In this document: positions 14,818 through 26,180 of the stretch, piece after piece
Position numbering within the stretch: position 1 is the stretch's first letter
Layout: each line of letters starts with the position of its first letter
NCBI GenBank assembly: GCA_016716835.1
Contig: JADJUW010000003.1
Span: 124,001-188,000, forward strand
Length of the DNA: 64,000 nucleotides
Origin: Myxococcales bacterium
GTDB lineage: Bacteria; Myxococcota_A; Polyangia; Haliangiales; Haliangiaceae
Direction of reading: 5' to 3'
Made by a program: the position numbers and the translations under genes
The notes under the pieces: model-generated
Database searches by the model: none
The model's input: the letters and a program-made list of their open reading frames with translations, nothing else
What the model was told of the DNA's origin: nothing

Positions 14818-17377
14818 GTAGCTTCATTTCTTGGCGTCGTCTTCGACGCGCAGCATGGGGTTCTCGGGCCATTTGTGGCGCGGGTATTTGCGCATGAGCT
14901 CTTTGCGAATGGCGGGATAGTGGCGCTGCCAAAAAGCCGGGCAGGTCCTGCGTAATTTGCACCGGGCGATAGTTGGGCGCAAGCAGCTGCACCACCAGCG
15001 GCACGCGACCGCTTGCCACACGCGGCGGCTCGCTGAGGCCAAAGAAATCTTGCAGGCGCGAGGCCACCCACGGCGGCCGGCCATCCTGCTCGTAGTGAAT
15101 TGGCGTGCGTTGCCGACCCGGTAGTGGCAGGTGGGTTGGCGCTAGCTTGTCGATGAGCGCTAGGTGCTCGGCCCACGCGCCGCGCAGCAGGCCAAGCACG
15201 TCGGCGCGCTCGAGCTCGGCAAACGAGATCAGCCCTTCACACGCTTGTGCGAGCGCGGCGGCGAGCACCTCAGGTGTAGGCGCGGCGATTTGCGGCGCAT
15301 GCGCGGCGGCGAAGGCGACGCGGCCAAGGAAGCCGTCAAGCGCGGCCTTGTCGACAAACCGCGGCAGGCCGACGGCGAGTGCCTGTTCGGCAAGGACGCG
15401 GCTGGCGGCCGCCGGGTTGCGGCGTGCGCCCTCTGACGTTTGCGTCTCGCTGATGACAAGGGCGTCATAGGCGAGCGTCTCGCGGCGTTCGACGCGCAGG
15501 CGCTCGCGGTGCCAAACCATCTCGTCCGATTCGCGGACATTGGCCAGATCGTCGAGCAGCCACGCCGGGTCGATGCCGCTGCCGCGATGGATCACGCTGC
15601 CGCCGGTGGTGCGGCGCTGCAGATCGATGGCGACGATAAATTCGCAGCCTGCGACGCGGCTGCCCTCGGCAAGCGTCGCCGAGCCGCCGCCGGCGAGCAA
15701 GTACTCGCGCGTGGTGCCTCGCCGTTTGGCGACGCGGTCGGGGTAGGCGACAAAGATCGCCCGGCGCAAGGCCTCGTCTCGTGCCTCGGGCGTTAGCCGT
15801 GCGCGGGCTCGCGAGCCGTCGCCACCGCCGAGCGCGTTTTGTAGCTGGCGCGCGGCTTTCATGACTGCCGCGAGCGCCATCGCATCGACGCCGGTTTGCC
15901 GCGCGGCGGCGTGCGCATCGCGTCCGCCGGCAAATTCGACGACGTCGAGATCATCGAGCAGATCAGAATTCGACGCCACCTGCGCCCGCCCGCGTTCGCG
16001 CCGCAAATCGCGCGCACCGAGCAGCGCCGCCAGCATCGCGCCTTGCGCGGCTAGCCCTGCGCCCTGCGCCGCAATGGCCAAACGCGATTGGCGTGGATGA
16101 GCGGGCAGGGGCAGCATCTCGTTGCCCAGCGTGGTAAGCGACACCTCATCCGGCGTGCCGGCGGCGGCCTGCACCGCTCCCAGCCGCGTCAGCAGCTCGA
16201 TCGCCGCTTGCACGCTCGCAGCCGGCGGCGCCTCAAACCATGGCAGCGAATTGACGCTCAGACCCATGCCCGCCAGTTCGAGCACCAACTCTGCCAAGTC
16301 GACGCGTGCAATCTCGGGCGCCTCGAAGGCCCGCCGCATTTGGAAATCGTGCGCGCTGTAAAGCCGAATGCAGACGCCAGGCTGCGTTCGCCCAGCGCGG
16401 CCTGCGCGTTGCACCGCGCTTGCCTGGCTGATGGGCTCTACCAGCAGCGAGCTCATGCCATCGCTGCGTTGGCGCAGGATGCGCGCTAGGCCGCTGTCAA
16501 TGACCGCGACGACGCCGTCAATCGTGATAGACGTTTCGGCGACGTTGGTGGACAGGATGATCTTGCGCTGCGCCGATTTGCCAATCGCGGCGTTTTGTTG
16601 CGCAACGGTCAGCTCGCCATGCAGCGGCAGCACGCGCAAATCATGCCGCGCCGCGAGCTCTTTTAGGTCGCCAGCCGCGCGCGAGATCTCGGCCATGCCC
16701 GGCAAGAAGACCAAGGTGTCACCCTTCACCTCACGGCGCATGAGCGCATGCACCGCCGCGGCCACCTGCCGTCCCAGCGGCCGATCGTCGGGCGGAGGCA
16801 AATGCTCGATCTCGACCGGGTAGGCGCGGCCGTGCGAGGTAATGATCGGCGCGCCCCCGAGATAGGCCGCCAGGGGTCCAGGATCGAGCGTGGCGGACAT
16901 CACCACCACCACCAGATCGGGCCGCGTCGTGGCCTGCAGGCGGCGCACGTGGGCGAGCGCGACGTCGCCGTGGACGTGGCGCTCGTGAAACTCATCGAGC
17001 ACAATGCACGCCGTCCCGCGCAATTGAGGGTCTCGCAGCAGGCGCCGCGACAGGACGCCCTCGGTGATAAAGCGCAGGCGTGTGCGCTCGCTCACGGCGC
17101 GATCAAAGCGCACCTCGTAGCCGACAAATTCGCCAATCGCCTCGCCGCGCTGCTGCGCGACGTAGGTCGCCGTCAGCCGTGCCGCCAAACGTCGCGGCTG
17201 CAAGACCACGACGTCCCGCGCGCCCTCGCGACGTTCGTAGTGCTCGGCGAGCGCGCGCGGGATCACGGTTGTCTTGCCCGATCCCGGCGGCGCGACGACC
17301 ACCACGGCGCCTGTGGCCTGCGCAGCCATAACGTCCGCCAAGACGGCATGCACGGGGAGCGGCGAGGATGACGTCAC
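14801..17377 (-). CDS. hrpB: ATP-dependent helicase HrpB, C-terminus altered by a frameshift
   Basis: This is a DEAH/RHA-type helicase of the HrpB family. Motifs are complete: Walker A APPGSGKTT (about residues 29-37), DEFHERH box, SATLDPGPLA, the second RecA domain with TNVAETSITIDGV, and QRAGRAGRTQPG. The family C-terminal domain follows. At 14931-14935 a run of five A (five T on the coding strand) shifts the frame, so the last roughly 45 residues (LSRHSQRAHAQ...) are wrong. Deleting one base gives GFWQRHYPAIRKELMRKYP and a stop at 14824, exactly the expected HrpB ending. The cellular role of HrpB is not well defined. Confidence 0.9.
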   Translation of the reverse strand: MTSSSPLPVHAVLADVMAAQATGAVVVVAPPGSGKTTVIPRALAEHYERREGARDVVVLQPRRLAARLTATYVAQQRGEAIGEFVGYEVRFDRAVSERTRLRFITEGVLSRRLLRDPQLRGTACIVLDEFHERHVHGDVALAHVRRLQATTRPDLVVVVMSATLDPGPLAAYLGGAPIITSHGRAYPVEIEHLPPPDDRPLGRQVAAAVHALMRREVKGDTLVFLPGMAEISRAAGDLKELAARHDLRVLPLHGELTVAQQNAAIGKSAQRKIILSTNVAETSITIDGVVAVIDSGLARILRQRSDGMSSLLVEPISQASAVQRAGRAGRTQPGVCIRLYSAHDFQMRRAFEAPEIARVDLAELVLELAGMGLSVNSLPWFEAPPAASVQAAIELLTRLGAVQAAAGTPDEVSLTTLGNEMLPLPAHPRQSRLAIAAQGAGLAAQGAMLAALLGARDLRRERGRAQVASNSDLLDDLDVVEFAGGRDAHAAARQTGVDAMALAAVMKAARQLQNALGGGDGSRARARLTPEARDEALRRAIFVAYPDRVAKRRGTTREYLLAGGGSATLAEGSRVAGCEFIVAIDLQRRTTGGSVIHRGSGIDPAWLLDDLANVRESDEMVWHRERLRVERRETLAYDALVISETQTSEGARRNPAAASRVLAEQALAVGLPRFVDKAALDGFLGRVAFAAAHAPQIAAPTPEVLAAALAQACEGLISFAELERADVLGLLRGAWAEHLALIDKLAPTHLPLPGRQRTPIHYEQDGRPPWVASRLQDFFGLSEPPRVASGRVPLVVQLLAPNYRPVQITQDLPGFLAAPLSRHSQRAHAQIPAPQMAREPHAARRRRRQEMKLHDPAQ

Positions 17378-17473
17378 AGGGGGTGCTCTTGCTGAACGAA
17401 ATTCCAGGTGGCGATTAGAGTTGCACCTAGCGCGAGGCTCGCGTTACCACTACCCCCAATAGTGAGGTCTCGC

Positions 17474-18643
17474 GTGGCAAATCAAGTGAAATCGACGTTT
17501 CGAAATGTGTTTGCGGTCGCTTCGGCGCTCGCGTTATTGGGCGCCGGCGCGTGCGGACCCGGCGGCGCGAACGACTTTGTCGATGCCGACGGCGATGGCC
17601 GCACCCCAGCGCAAGGCGATTGCGACGATAGCAATCCGCAAATCTACCCCGACGCGCCCGAGTATGAGGATGGCGTCGACAACGATTGCGACGGCATCGT
17701 CGACAATAATTTGTACAACATAGACAACGATGGCGATGGCTACTCGGGCGCGCAAGGCGATTGCGATGACCAAAACCCGCTCATCGGTCCTGACGCCGCC
17801 GAAGTTAATTTGATAGCCGACGCTGAGGGCAATCTTGTGCCCGAGGGCGTCGATAATGACTGCGACGGTCAGATCGATGAAGGCACCGAGCCGTGCGACA
17901 ACGCGCTCTCGGGCGACAGCGCCATGGATTTCGCAAAGGCGCTCGAGCTCTGTCAGTGGGTACAAGCCGCCGAATGGCTAGCGGGCACCGCCGGCCAGCG
18001 CAGCATCACCAGCACATTTGGCAGCTACTACAGCCCGGCCAACGGCGACAAGATGGTGCTGCTATCGAGCGGGTTGGCGACCGCGCCGCTGCAAGGCTTT
18101 ACCGCCGGTGGCAACATTACCTATCCCGGCTACGACGAGGTCCATGGCGACAACGTGAACGACCCGGTCGTCTTGCGGCTGACGCTCAAGGTGCCGGTCA
18201 ACGCCAGCGGCTTCTCGTTTGACTTCTCGTTTTTCACCGTCGAGTTTGCCTATTATGTCGGCTCGGAATTCAACGACCGCTTCATGGTGAATCTGACGTC
18301 GCAGGCGTTTAACGGCAACGTCTCGTTCGACGCCGAGAATAATCCGATTTCGGTCAATGCGGCGTTTATGAGCGAGTGTTCGACCTCGGGCGACCAGTCC
18401 GGGTGGGTCGACAACGTGCGCGCCTCGTGTGGCGATGCCAGCAATCTCGCGGGCACAGGGTTTGAGCAAGACGGCGGCACCGGATGGCTACGCACGCAGG
18501 CCCCTGCGGTGGCCGGCGAAATCATCGTGATCGACTTCATCATCGGTGACGTCACGGATCACGTCCTTGACTCGAGCGTCGTCATCGATAACTTTCAGTG
18601 GATCGCTACCGGCGTGACCGATCCAGGCACCAACCCAAGCTAA
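17474..18643 (+). CDS. MopE-type metal-binding motif lipoprotein
   Basis: A 389-residue exported lipoprotein (lipobox GAGAC, Cys27). Two Asp-rich repeats of the putative metal-binding type follow: DADGDGRTPAQGDCDDSNP...GVDNDCDGIVD (about residues 34-76) and DNDGDGYSGAQGDCDDQNP...GVDNDCDGQIDEG. They are common in myxobacterial secreted proteins and likely bind calcium. The C-terminal 250 residues form a beta-rich domain (SGFSFDFSFFTVEFAYYVGS, FNDRFMVNLTS, WVDNVRASCGDASNLAGTGFE) resembling the choice-of-anchor type L domain. The start is the GTG at 17474 with GAGG six bases upstream; a longer frame back to 17408 adds a non-signal-like extension. Confidence 0.85.
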   Translation: MANQVKSTFRNVFAVASALALLGAGACGPGGANDFVDADGDGRTPAQGDCDDSNPQIYPDAPEYEDGVDNDCDGIVDNNLYNIDNDGDGYSGAQGDCDDQNPLIGPDAAEVNLIADAEGNLVPEGVDNDCDGQIDEGTEPCDNALSGDSAMDFAKALELCQWVQAAEWLAGTAGQRSITSTFGSYYSPANGDKMVLLSSGLATAPLQGFTAGGNITYPGYDEVHGDNVNDPVVLRLTLKVPVNASGFSFDFSFFTVEFAYYVGSEFNDRFMVNLTSQAFNGNVSFDAENNPISVNAAFMSECSTSGDQSGWVDNVRASCGDASNLAGTGFEQDGGTGWLRTQAPAVAGEIIVIDFIIGDVTDHVLDSSVVIDNFQWIATGVTDPGTNPS

Positions 18644-18658
18644 GGCAACGCCCCGCGA

Positions 18659-18680
18659 GGCGCCCCACCGGCGCCGTTTT
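18659..18680 (+). terminator. Intrinsic terminator after the MopE-type gene
   Basis: GGCGCC (18659-18664), loop CCACC, and GGCGCC (18670-18675) form a six-base GC stem followed by G and TTTT, 16 bp after the stop at 18643. It lies between convergent genes. A second inverted repeat, CACTTGCCG/CGGCAAGTG (18686-18694 and 18726-18734), overlaps the end of the opposing plsC-like gene. Confidence 0.65.
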
Positions 18681-18716
18681 GGGTTCACTTGCCGCTGCGT
18701 GCCTTACGCTTGGCCT

Positions 18717-19472
18717 TCAAGCCGCCGGCAAGTGAGGTGGCACATGCGCGATAAAGAAATCTCGCACGCTTTGCATGCATGTCGCCATGGTGGCATCGGT
18801 AGGCGGCGGCAAGGGCCGACCGATGGTGATGCGCACCGTACGATGTTGCTGCATCAGAAACCCATCGCGTGGCAGAATGGCCCCGGTGCCGTCGATCGCG
18901 ATCGGCACCACCGAGGTAACCGTATCTTTGGCGAGGTGAAACGCGCCTTTCTTTAGCGGGCCAATCCGCCCATCGCGCGAGCGGGTGCCCTCCGGTGCCA
19001 TAAAGATATTGACGCCGCTGCGCAAGAGCGTGGCGGCGCGCTCGATCGAGGCGCGGGCCTGTGCATGATTGGAACGGTTGATCTCAATATATTCCGCGGC
19101 GCGCAGCGCACGCCCCCATAGAGGGATCGCAAACAGCTCGCGCTTGCCAACCATGCGCAAGGTCATGTCAGGCAGCGCCGCATACACGATCGGCGGATCG
19201 AGCAGGCTTTGGTGGTTGCCGACGAAAAGGTAGGTTTGTGGCGAAGCGGCCTCGAGCTGTTCGCGGCCGGTTACATGTAGGTCGATATCTAACTCACGGA
19301 TCAAGCGCGTGGCAAACCACCGCGCTTGCGCATCGACCTCGGCGCGGGCCACGTCGCCGTGGCGCGCTAAGTCTGCGAGTATCTTGGCGGTCACGCGACC
19401 CATCGAGCCGATGATGCGCATGGAGCGCAGCGCCGCAGCGACAGCCTGGCTCGGTGAGCGATTTTCGTCCAT
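18717..19472 (-). CDS. 1-acyl-sn-glycerol-3-phosphate acyltransferase family protein (PlsC-like)
   Basis: This enzyme probably transfers an acyl group to lysophosphatidate in phospholipid synthesis, or to a related lipid acceptor. The acyltransferase motifs are clear: motif I FVGNHQSLLDPP (Gln in place of the more common Thr/Ser in HxxxxD), motif II around KRELFAIPLWGRAL, motif III MAPEGTRSRDGRIGPLKKGAF, and motif IV VVPIAIDGTG. Length is 251 residues from the ATG at 19472 (MDENRSPSQ), which I prefer; the frame runs back to 19544. It stands alone between convergent and divergent neighbours. Confidence 0.88.
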   Translation of the reverse strand: MDENRSPSQAVAAALRSMRIIGSMGRVTAKILADLARHGDVARAEVDAQARWFATRLIRELDIDLHVTGREQLEAASPQTYLFVGNHQSLLDPPIVYAALPDMTLRMVGKRELFAIPLWGRALRAAEYIEINRSNHAQARASIERAATLLRSGVNIFMAPEGTRSRDGRIGPLKKGAFHLAKDTVTSVVPIAIDGTGAILPRDGFLMQQHRTVRITIGRPLPPPTDATMATCMQSVRDFFIAHVPPHLPAA

Positions 19473-19594
19473 GTAGTTAGCGTATGTGAGCGGCTCGCGA
19501 TGTGCGCACTTAATTCGCGACAAAACGCGCGCGCCCTCCGACAAATAGCCGCGGCGTGATCGCGCGCCATGTTACCCTTAAAGCGGGAGAGGCA

Positions 19595-20557
19595 ATGGGA
19601 CCACCACGCGTTCCACAATTAAACGTGACGACTTCGGCAGCGCCGCCTCGCGTTGCGATCGCGTGTGGCGTGATTTGCGTTGCCGCTTTCGCGCTTGCGT
19701 TCGTTGCACCGATGCAGGCGATCGCCCAGGCACGCGACGCCGGGGACGCCGCGGCGCGTGACGCCAAGCAGCGGCAGGTGCTAGGCAACGAACGCGGCTT
19801 TAAGTTGCGCGTCGCGGCGGCGATCTCGCTTAGCCGCAATCTCACGGAGGAAAATACCGCCGCGCTGACGCTCGCGCTCATCTCCGATAAGGAGGCCGTG
19901 GTCCGCCGGATCGCGGTGATCGCGGTGGCCAAGGCATGTGCGTCACAAGGTCTTAGCCCGCGCACCCAAACCGCCGCCTGCGACGCGCTGATTGTGGCGC
20001 GGCGAGACGAAGATAAAAAGGTTAAGAAGCTCGCCTTGACCGCGGCGCGCGCGCCCGCCAACCCGCCAACCGCACCGCTGAGCGCAGGACTCTATGTCTA
20101 TATTCCCATGACCACGCGGACCTCGGAGCACGCGCAGTTGGTGTCCGCGATCGGCGCGGGGCTCGCCGAATCCTCGTCGATGTTTTCGGTCGACTGGGCG
20201 TCCAAGACGCCGCAGCAAGCCGATGCCGCGCGCAAGTCGCGCCGCGCCTATCGCGTCGATGTCGCCGCCGCCCGCATCGATGTGCGCAAGGGCACGCGCG
20301 GGGGCGTCTCCTTGCAGTGCTCGGTGTCGATGGCCGTCGCGCCGTGGTATGGCGTCGCCGCGCAGGAGCGGTGGAGCGCGTCGGATACGGCGCGCATCAC
20401 GGGCTCCGCGAAGATCGATTCGACGGGCACGCGGGCCCAGGCCACCGCCGAGTGCGTGCGCGCGCTGGGGCACGATATTGCAAAAAAGCGGCTGGCGGCG
20501 TTTCTGCGCACGACGTCGCGCCAGGCCGCGAGCGATAGCGACGTTGCTAAACGCTAG
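19595..20557 (+). CDS. Exported HEAT-like repeat protein
   Basis: A 320-residue protein of unknown function. A hydrophobic segment at about residues 19-42 (VAIACGVICVAAFALAFVAP) ending in AIAQA looks like a signal peptide or membrane anchor. Residues about 55-130 read as HEAT-like helical pairs (FKLRVAAAISLSRN, AALTLALISDKEAVVRRIAV). The rest is a mixed domain (GLYVYIPMTTRTSEHAQLV, YRVDVAAARIDVRKG) resembling a lipoprotein-like beta domain. I chose the ATG at 19595 because GGGAGAGG lies just upstream; a GTG at 19556 is in frame. A short hairpin (20572-20587) follows the stop. Confidence 0.75.
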   Translation: MGPPRVPQLNVTTSAAPPRVAIACGVICVAAFALAFVAPMQAIAQARDAGDAAARDAKQRQVLGNERGFKLRVAAAISLSRNLTEENTAALTLALISDKEAVVRRIAVIAVAKACASQGLSPRTQTAACDALIVARRDEDKKVKKLALTAARAPANPPTAPLSAGLYVYIPMTTRTSEHAQLVSAIGAGLAESSSMFSVDWASKTPQQADAARKSRRAYRVDVAAARIDVRKGTRGGVSLQCSVSMAVAPWYGVAAQERWSASDTARITGSAKIDSTGTRAQATAECVRALGHDIAKKRLAAFLRTTSRQAASDSDVAKR

Positions 20558-20601
20558 CGCCATTGGCAAGCTAGGGCGATGGCCCTATAGTCCGCGCCAC
20601 G

Positions 20602-22596
20602 ATGGCGGCGTTAGGGAAGACTTTCAAAGTGGCGGTCACGTATGGAGCGCTTGCCGCGGCGCTAGGCTGCAGCGCCGGATGTGATGACGGCGCGCCCGGT
20701 CCGGTCGCCTATTTCGCCACCGAGGCCGCCGATCACGCGACGCCCGCAACGTTTTGGAACGCGCCATTCCCCGCGGCGTGGCGCATGACCGAAGCGGGCA
20801 CGCCTGACCTCACAGGGTATCCGCTAGGTGGCTCCGACGCATTGGCAAATCTGGCGCAAAACGTGAGCGCCCTGCGCGGCGTGCCGGTCATCGCCAATGT
20901 GTATTTTCGCTTGCAGGCGATGCCGACGGCGGACGCGCTGGCGACGCAAAATGAGCTCTCGCCGGTGATGACCACGACGGCCGCGCCGATCGTCTTTATC
21001 AATGTCGATGCCGCCTCGCCCGAGTTGGGGCGCGTCGTGCCAAGCGTGGCGATGGTCTTGCCGCGCGACAACTTTGCGCCCGATTTCGTGTTGGCGGTGG
21101 CGCCGGCCCCCGGCATCGTCCTGCTTGCCGACACCACCTATGCGGTGGCGGTGCTCCGATCCATTGGCGGCCTCGACGCGGCCGCGTCGTTTCGCAAGCC
21201 GCCGCCGGCGATCGCGGACGCCTTGGCGCCGCTGTGGCCGGCGCTTGCGGCCAAACAGATCGATCGCGGCGACGTCGTCGTCGCCACCGTATTTAAGACA
21301 GGCGATGTGGTGGGCGAATTGGCGGCGCAACACGCGCACGTGCGCCAACATTTTACGGCAGAAATCCTCTCGCTTGAGGTCGCCGCCGATGGCGCGGGTC
21401 ACGACGGCATCTGCGAATTGGTCGGTATGGTGCGGCTGCCGCAGTTTCAAAATGGCACGCCGCCGTTCTCGAGCGAAGGGGACGTCGCCCTCGACGCCGC
21501 GGGCATGCCGATACAAACCGGCACCCAGGACGCGCCCTTTACGCTTACCTTGCCCAAGCAAACCATGCCCGAGGCGGGCTGGCCGCTGCAGCATTTTATG
21601 CACGGCTCGGGCAGCCGCAGCACCGCGGTGATCGATGCGGGGCCCTCGCTAACCGCCGATGGCGAGCCGGTGGCGGGCAAGGGCCCAAGTTATGTGGTGG
21701 GGCTGCACGGCATGGCGGCGCTTGGCACGGCGCTGCCGCTGAATCCCGAGCGCTTGCCAGGCGCCAGCGACTATGAATATCTGAATCTGTCGAATCTCGC
21801 GGCCATGCCGAGCGTGTTTGCGCAAGGGGTGTTTGAGCAGGGCCTCTTGCTCGACGCGATCGTGGCGTTGCAATTGTCCCCGAAGCTCGTGGCCGCTTGT
21901 GACGGCGTGGCCTTGCCACTTGGCGTGACGACCCACGGCTTTGACGCTGCGCACCTAACGGCGGGTGGGCAGTCGATGGGTGGCGTTTACACCAACATGC
22001 TCGCCGCGGTCGACGAGCGCATCGTCGCGATCGTGCCAACCGGGGCCGGTGGTTTGTGGCATAAGATGGCGCTGCAGTCGCAAGAAATTCCCGGCGGCCG
22101 CGCGTTGCTCGCCAACGTCATTCGCACCCAGCCGGAGTTCTTGTCGTTCTTGCATCCCGCCATGGGCCTGTTGGCGCTGAGTTGGGCCCGGGTCGAGCCG
22201 ATGGCCTACATGGCGCGGGTGGCCTACGATCCGCTGCCGCAAATGCCGGTGCGCCACATCTTTGAGCCCGTGGGTTATGACGATTCGTTTTTTTCGCCAG
22301 ATATCTACGATGCCGCGGCGCTGGCCTACGGCAATCAGCTCGCCGGCACGCCGGTGTGGGACAGCATGACCGCGGCGCTCGCCTTGGCTGGCCTTGATGA
22401 CGTTGCCGCCCTGCCATTGTCCGGCAATCGGACAAATCGCCGAGGCGAAGCCTATACCGGCGTCGTGGTGCAGTACACCAGCGATGGCCTGCTCGATGCC
22501 CATTATATCTGGCGCCAACGCGCCGACCTCAAGGCGCAGTATGGGGCGTTTTTGGCTGCGGCAGGGCAGCCAACCCCTGCGGTGCCCGCCCCTTAG
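20602..22596 (+). CDS. Lipase-like alpha/beta-hydrolase lipoprotein
   Basis: A 664-residue lipoprotein (lipobox ALGC with Cys23, or AGC with Cys27). The N-terminal half is beta-rich (FNAP-type motif FWNAPFPAAWRM, VIANVYFRLQAM, NVDAASPELGRVVP), like the N-terminal domain of secreted bacterial lipases of the virulence-factor lipase group. The C-terminal half has an alpha/beta-hydrolase nucleophile elbow GGQSMGG with Ser458, after HGMAALGTALP. Acid and His residues cannot be assigned with confidence (candidates D-I-Y-D and LLDAHYIW near the end). The substrate is probably an ester, but this is inference. Confidence 0.78.
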   Translation: MAALGKTFKVAVTYGALAAALGCSAGCDDGAPGPVAYFATEAADHATPATFWNAPFPAAWRMTEAGTPDLTGYPLGGSDALANLAQNVSALRGVPVIANVYFRLQAMPTADALATQNELSPVMTTTAAPIVFINVDAASPELGRVVPSVAMVLPRDNFAPDFVLAVAPAPGIVLLADTTYAVAVLRSIGGLDAAASFRKPPPAIADALAPLWPALAAKQIDRGDVVVATVFKTGDVVGELAAQHAHVRQHFTAEILSLEVAADGAGHDGICELVGMVRLPQFQNGTPPFSSEGDVALDAAGMPIQTGTQDAPFTLTLPKQTMPEAGWPLQHFMHGSGSRSTAVIDAGPSLTADGEPVAGKGPSYVVGLHGMAALGTALPLNPERLPGASDYEYLNLSNLAAMPSVFAQGVFEQGLLLDAIVALQLSPKLVAACDGVALPLGVTTHGFDAAHLTAGGQSMGGVYTNMLAAVDERIVAIVPTGAGGLWHKMALQSQEIPGGRALLANVIRTQPEFLSFLHPAMGLLALSWARVEPMAYMARVAYDPLPQMPVRHIFEPVGYDDSFFSPDIYDAAALAYGNQLAGTPVWDSMTAALALAGLDDVAALPLSGNRTNRRGEAYTGVVVQYTSDGLLDAHYIWRQRADLKAQYGAFLAAAGQPTPAVPAP

Positions 22597-22699
22597 TTCG
22601 CCATGTAAATCACTTATGTTCGCCGGAGGTGCAGGCCACCTGGCGCCGTCCCGACAAGAAGGTGTTGAGCTTGCCGGAACAATTGTTTAGCGTGCCCCG

Positions 22700-23773
22700 G
22701 TGCCCCACAACCTCACCACCCCAGTCGCGTGCATCGCGGCCATCCTGCCTGGCCTCTTGCTAGCGTGCACCGAGGCGCCCTCGGGCGCGACCTTGGAACG
22801 CACCGCGCAGGCCATTACCGGCGGCGTCGAGGTAAATAGCTCGGAATTCCCTGCGGTGGTCTTGGTGCGCCTGCTCGACGTCTCCCAGATGTGCACCGGC
22901 ACGCTGATCGCGCCGGACGTCGTGCTGACGGCGGGTCATTGCTTTGACGACTACCTCTCCAACAACGTCGAGGTGCGCGTCGGCGTTACAAACTCGGCGG
23001 TCAGCGGCGGCGACACCTTTGAGATCGACCATTGGGTGGTTCACCCAAATTATCAACTAACCAGCTTTTCGATCGCGCATGACGTGGCGTTGGTGTTTTT
23101 AACAACACCCGTGCCAGGCGTCACGCCCGTCGCGCTTGCCCGCGCGGCGGAACTGGCTACCCCGGCCGAGACTGGCACCATGGTCGGCTATGGCCGACCC
23201 AACATCGAAGGCACCTCGGGGGTGCTGCGCGCCGCCTACGACCGTCCCATCGCAACCTGCGATCGGGTTGAAGAAATCATCGCCGAGGTGACGGGCGGCG
23301 CGGTGGCGAGTTATGCCGAGGCGAGCTTTGTGTGTTGGGAGCGGCTCGAAGGCATTGGCAAGTGTCGCGGCGATAGCGGCGGGCCAACCCTCGTCGACGT
23401 CGCCGGCGCCCTGACGATCATTGGCGTTGCCTCGCAAAGCGACGCGACGTGCGAGTACTACAGCATTGATGCCGAGGTGGCCTCCGAGCTCGCCTTCATC
23501 GATGGCGAGTTGGCGGCGTGGCAGTGCGATGCCGATGGCGTGTGCAATGGCTTCTGCGAAGATTTTGACCTGCCGGCCGACGCCGATTGCACCGGCCAAC
23601 CGTGCCAAGGCAATGGCTGCCCGACCGATCCAGGCGTGGAACCGGGCGACGACGCAGCGGGATGCGCCGTCGGCGGCGAGCAGGCCGCGGATGGCTGGGC
23701 CTTTGGTTGGTTGCTGTCGTTTGCGCTTGTGATGGTGCTCGCGCGCCGACGCCGCGATCAAAGACACGGCTAG
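22700..23773 (+). CDS. Trypsin-like serine protease with MYXO-CTERM-like tail
   Basis: A secreted S1 family protease. The N-terminus is a signal sequence ending in a possible lipobox (LLLAC, Cys23). A short propeptide precedes ITGG (Ile39), the usual activation site. The catalytic triad is intact: His80 in LTAGHC, Asp128 in AHDVAL and Ser226 in GDSGGP. The C-terminus has a Cys-rich linker and then CAVGGEQAADGWAFGWLL, a hydrophobic stretch and RRRRDQR, which fits a MYXO-CTERM-like sorting tail (Cys, one membrane helix, Arg cluster). It starts at a GTG. Neighbouring genes also encode exported hydrolases. Confidence 0.88.
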   Translation: MPHNLTTPVACIAAILPGLLLACTEAPSGATLERTAQAITGGVEVNSSEFPAVVLVRLLDVSQMCTGTLIAPDVVLTAGHCFDDYLSNNVEVRVGVTNSAVSGGDTFEIDHWVVHPNYQLTSFSIAHDVALVFLTTPVPGVTPVALARAAELATPAETGTMVGYGRPNIEGTSGVLRAAYDRPIATCDRVEEIIAEVTGGAVASYAEASFVCWERLEGIGKCRGDSGGPTLVDVAGALTIIGVASQSDATCEYYSIDAEVASELAFIDGELAAWQCDADGVCNGFCEDFDLPADADCTGQPCQGNGCPTDPGVEPGDDAAGCAVGGEQAADGWAFGWLLSFALVMVLARRRRDQRHG

Positions 23774-23815
23774 CAGGGGCTGGCAACGCCGCGCCGACCG
23801 CGGTAGCGTCGCCGC

Positions 23816-26007
<2,192 letters not shown>

Positions 26008-26011
<4 letters not shown>

Positions 26012-26172
26012 ACAGAAACGCATTGGGTGGGGATCTTGGGGTGTACGGCTTCGCGAGCCTCGTTACATCCAGACGGATGCGCCCCGGCATCGCTGCAGGC
26101 GTGCACCCCAATTTCCGCCACTCACTGCGTTCTGTTCTCCGCTCTTTTGGATCTTAGACTATGCGTTTCTGG
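26008..26172 (+). repeat. 165-bp structured repeat element, copy 1
   Basis: This copy aligns end to end with 32593-32757 at roughly 90% identity (about 15 differences counted by hand). The outer arms CAGAAACGCAT (26013-26023) and ATGCGTTTCTG (26161-26171) are exact inverted repeats. An inner stem pairs TTGGGGTGTAC (26036-26046) with GTGCACCCCAA (26101-26111). The loop holds two small hairpins: GGCT/AGCC (26047-26059) and CATCC/GGATG (26066-26079). The element's first bases provide the stop codon of the prolyl oligopeptidase gene. Protein-like frames through it on either strand are probably spurious. Confidence 0.85.
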
Positions 26173-26180
26173 TTAGGTAT

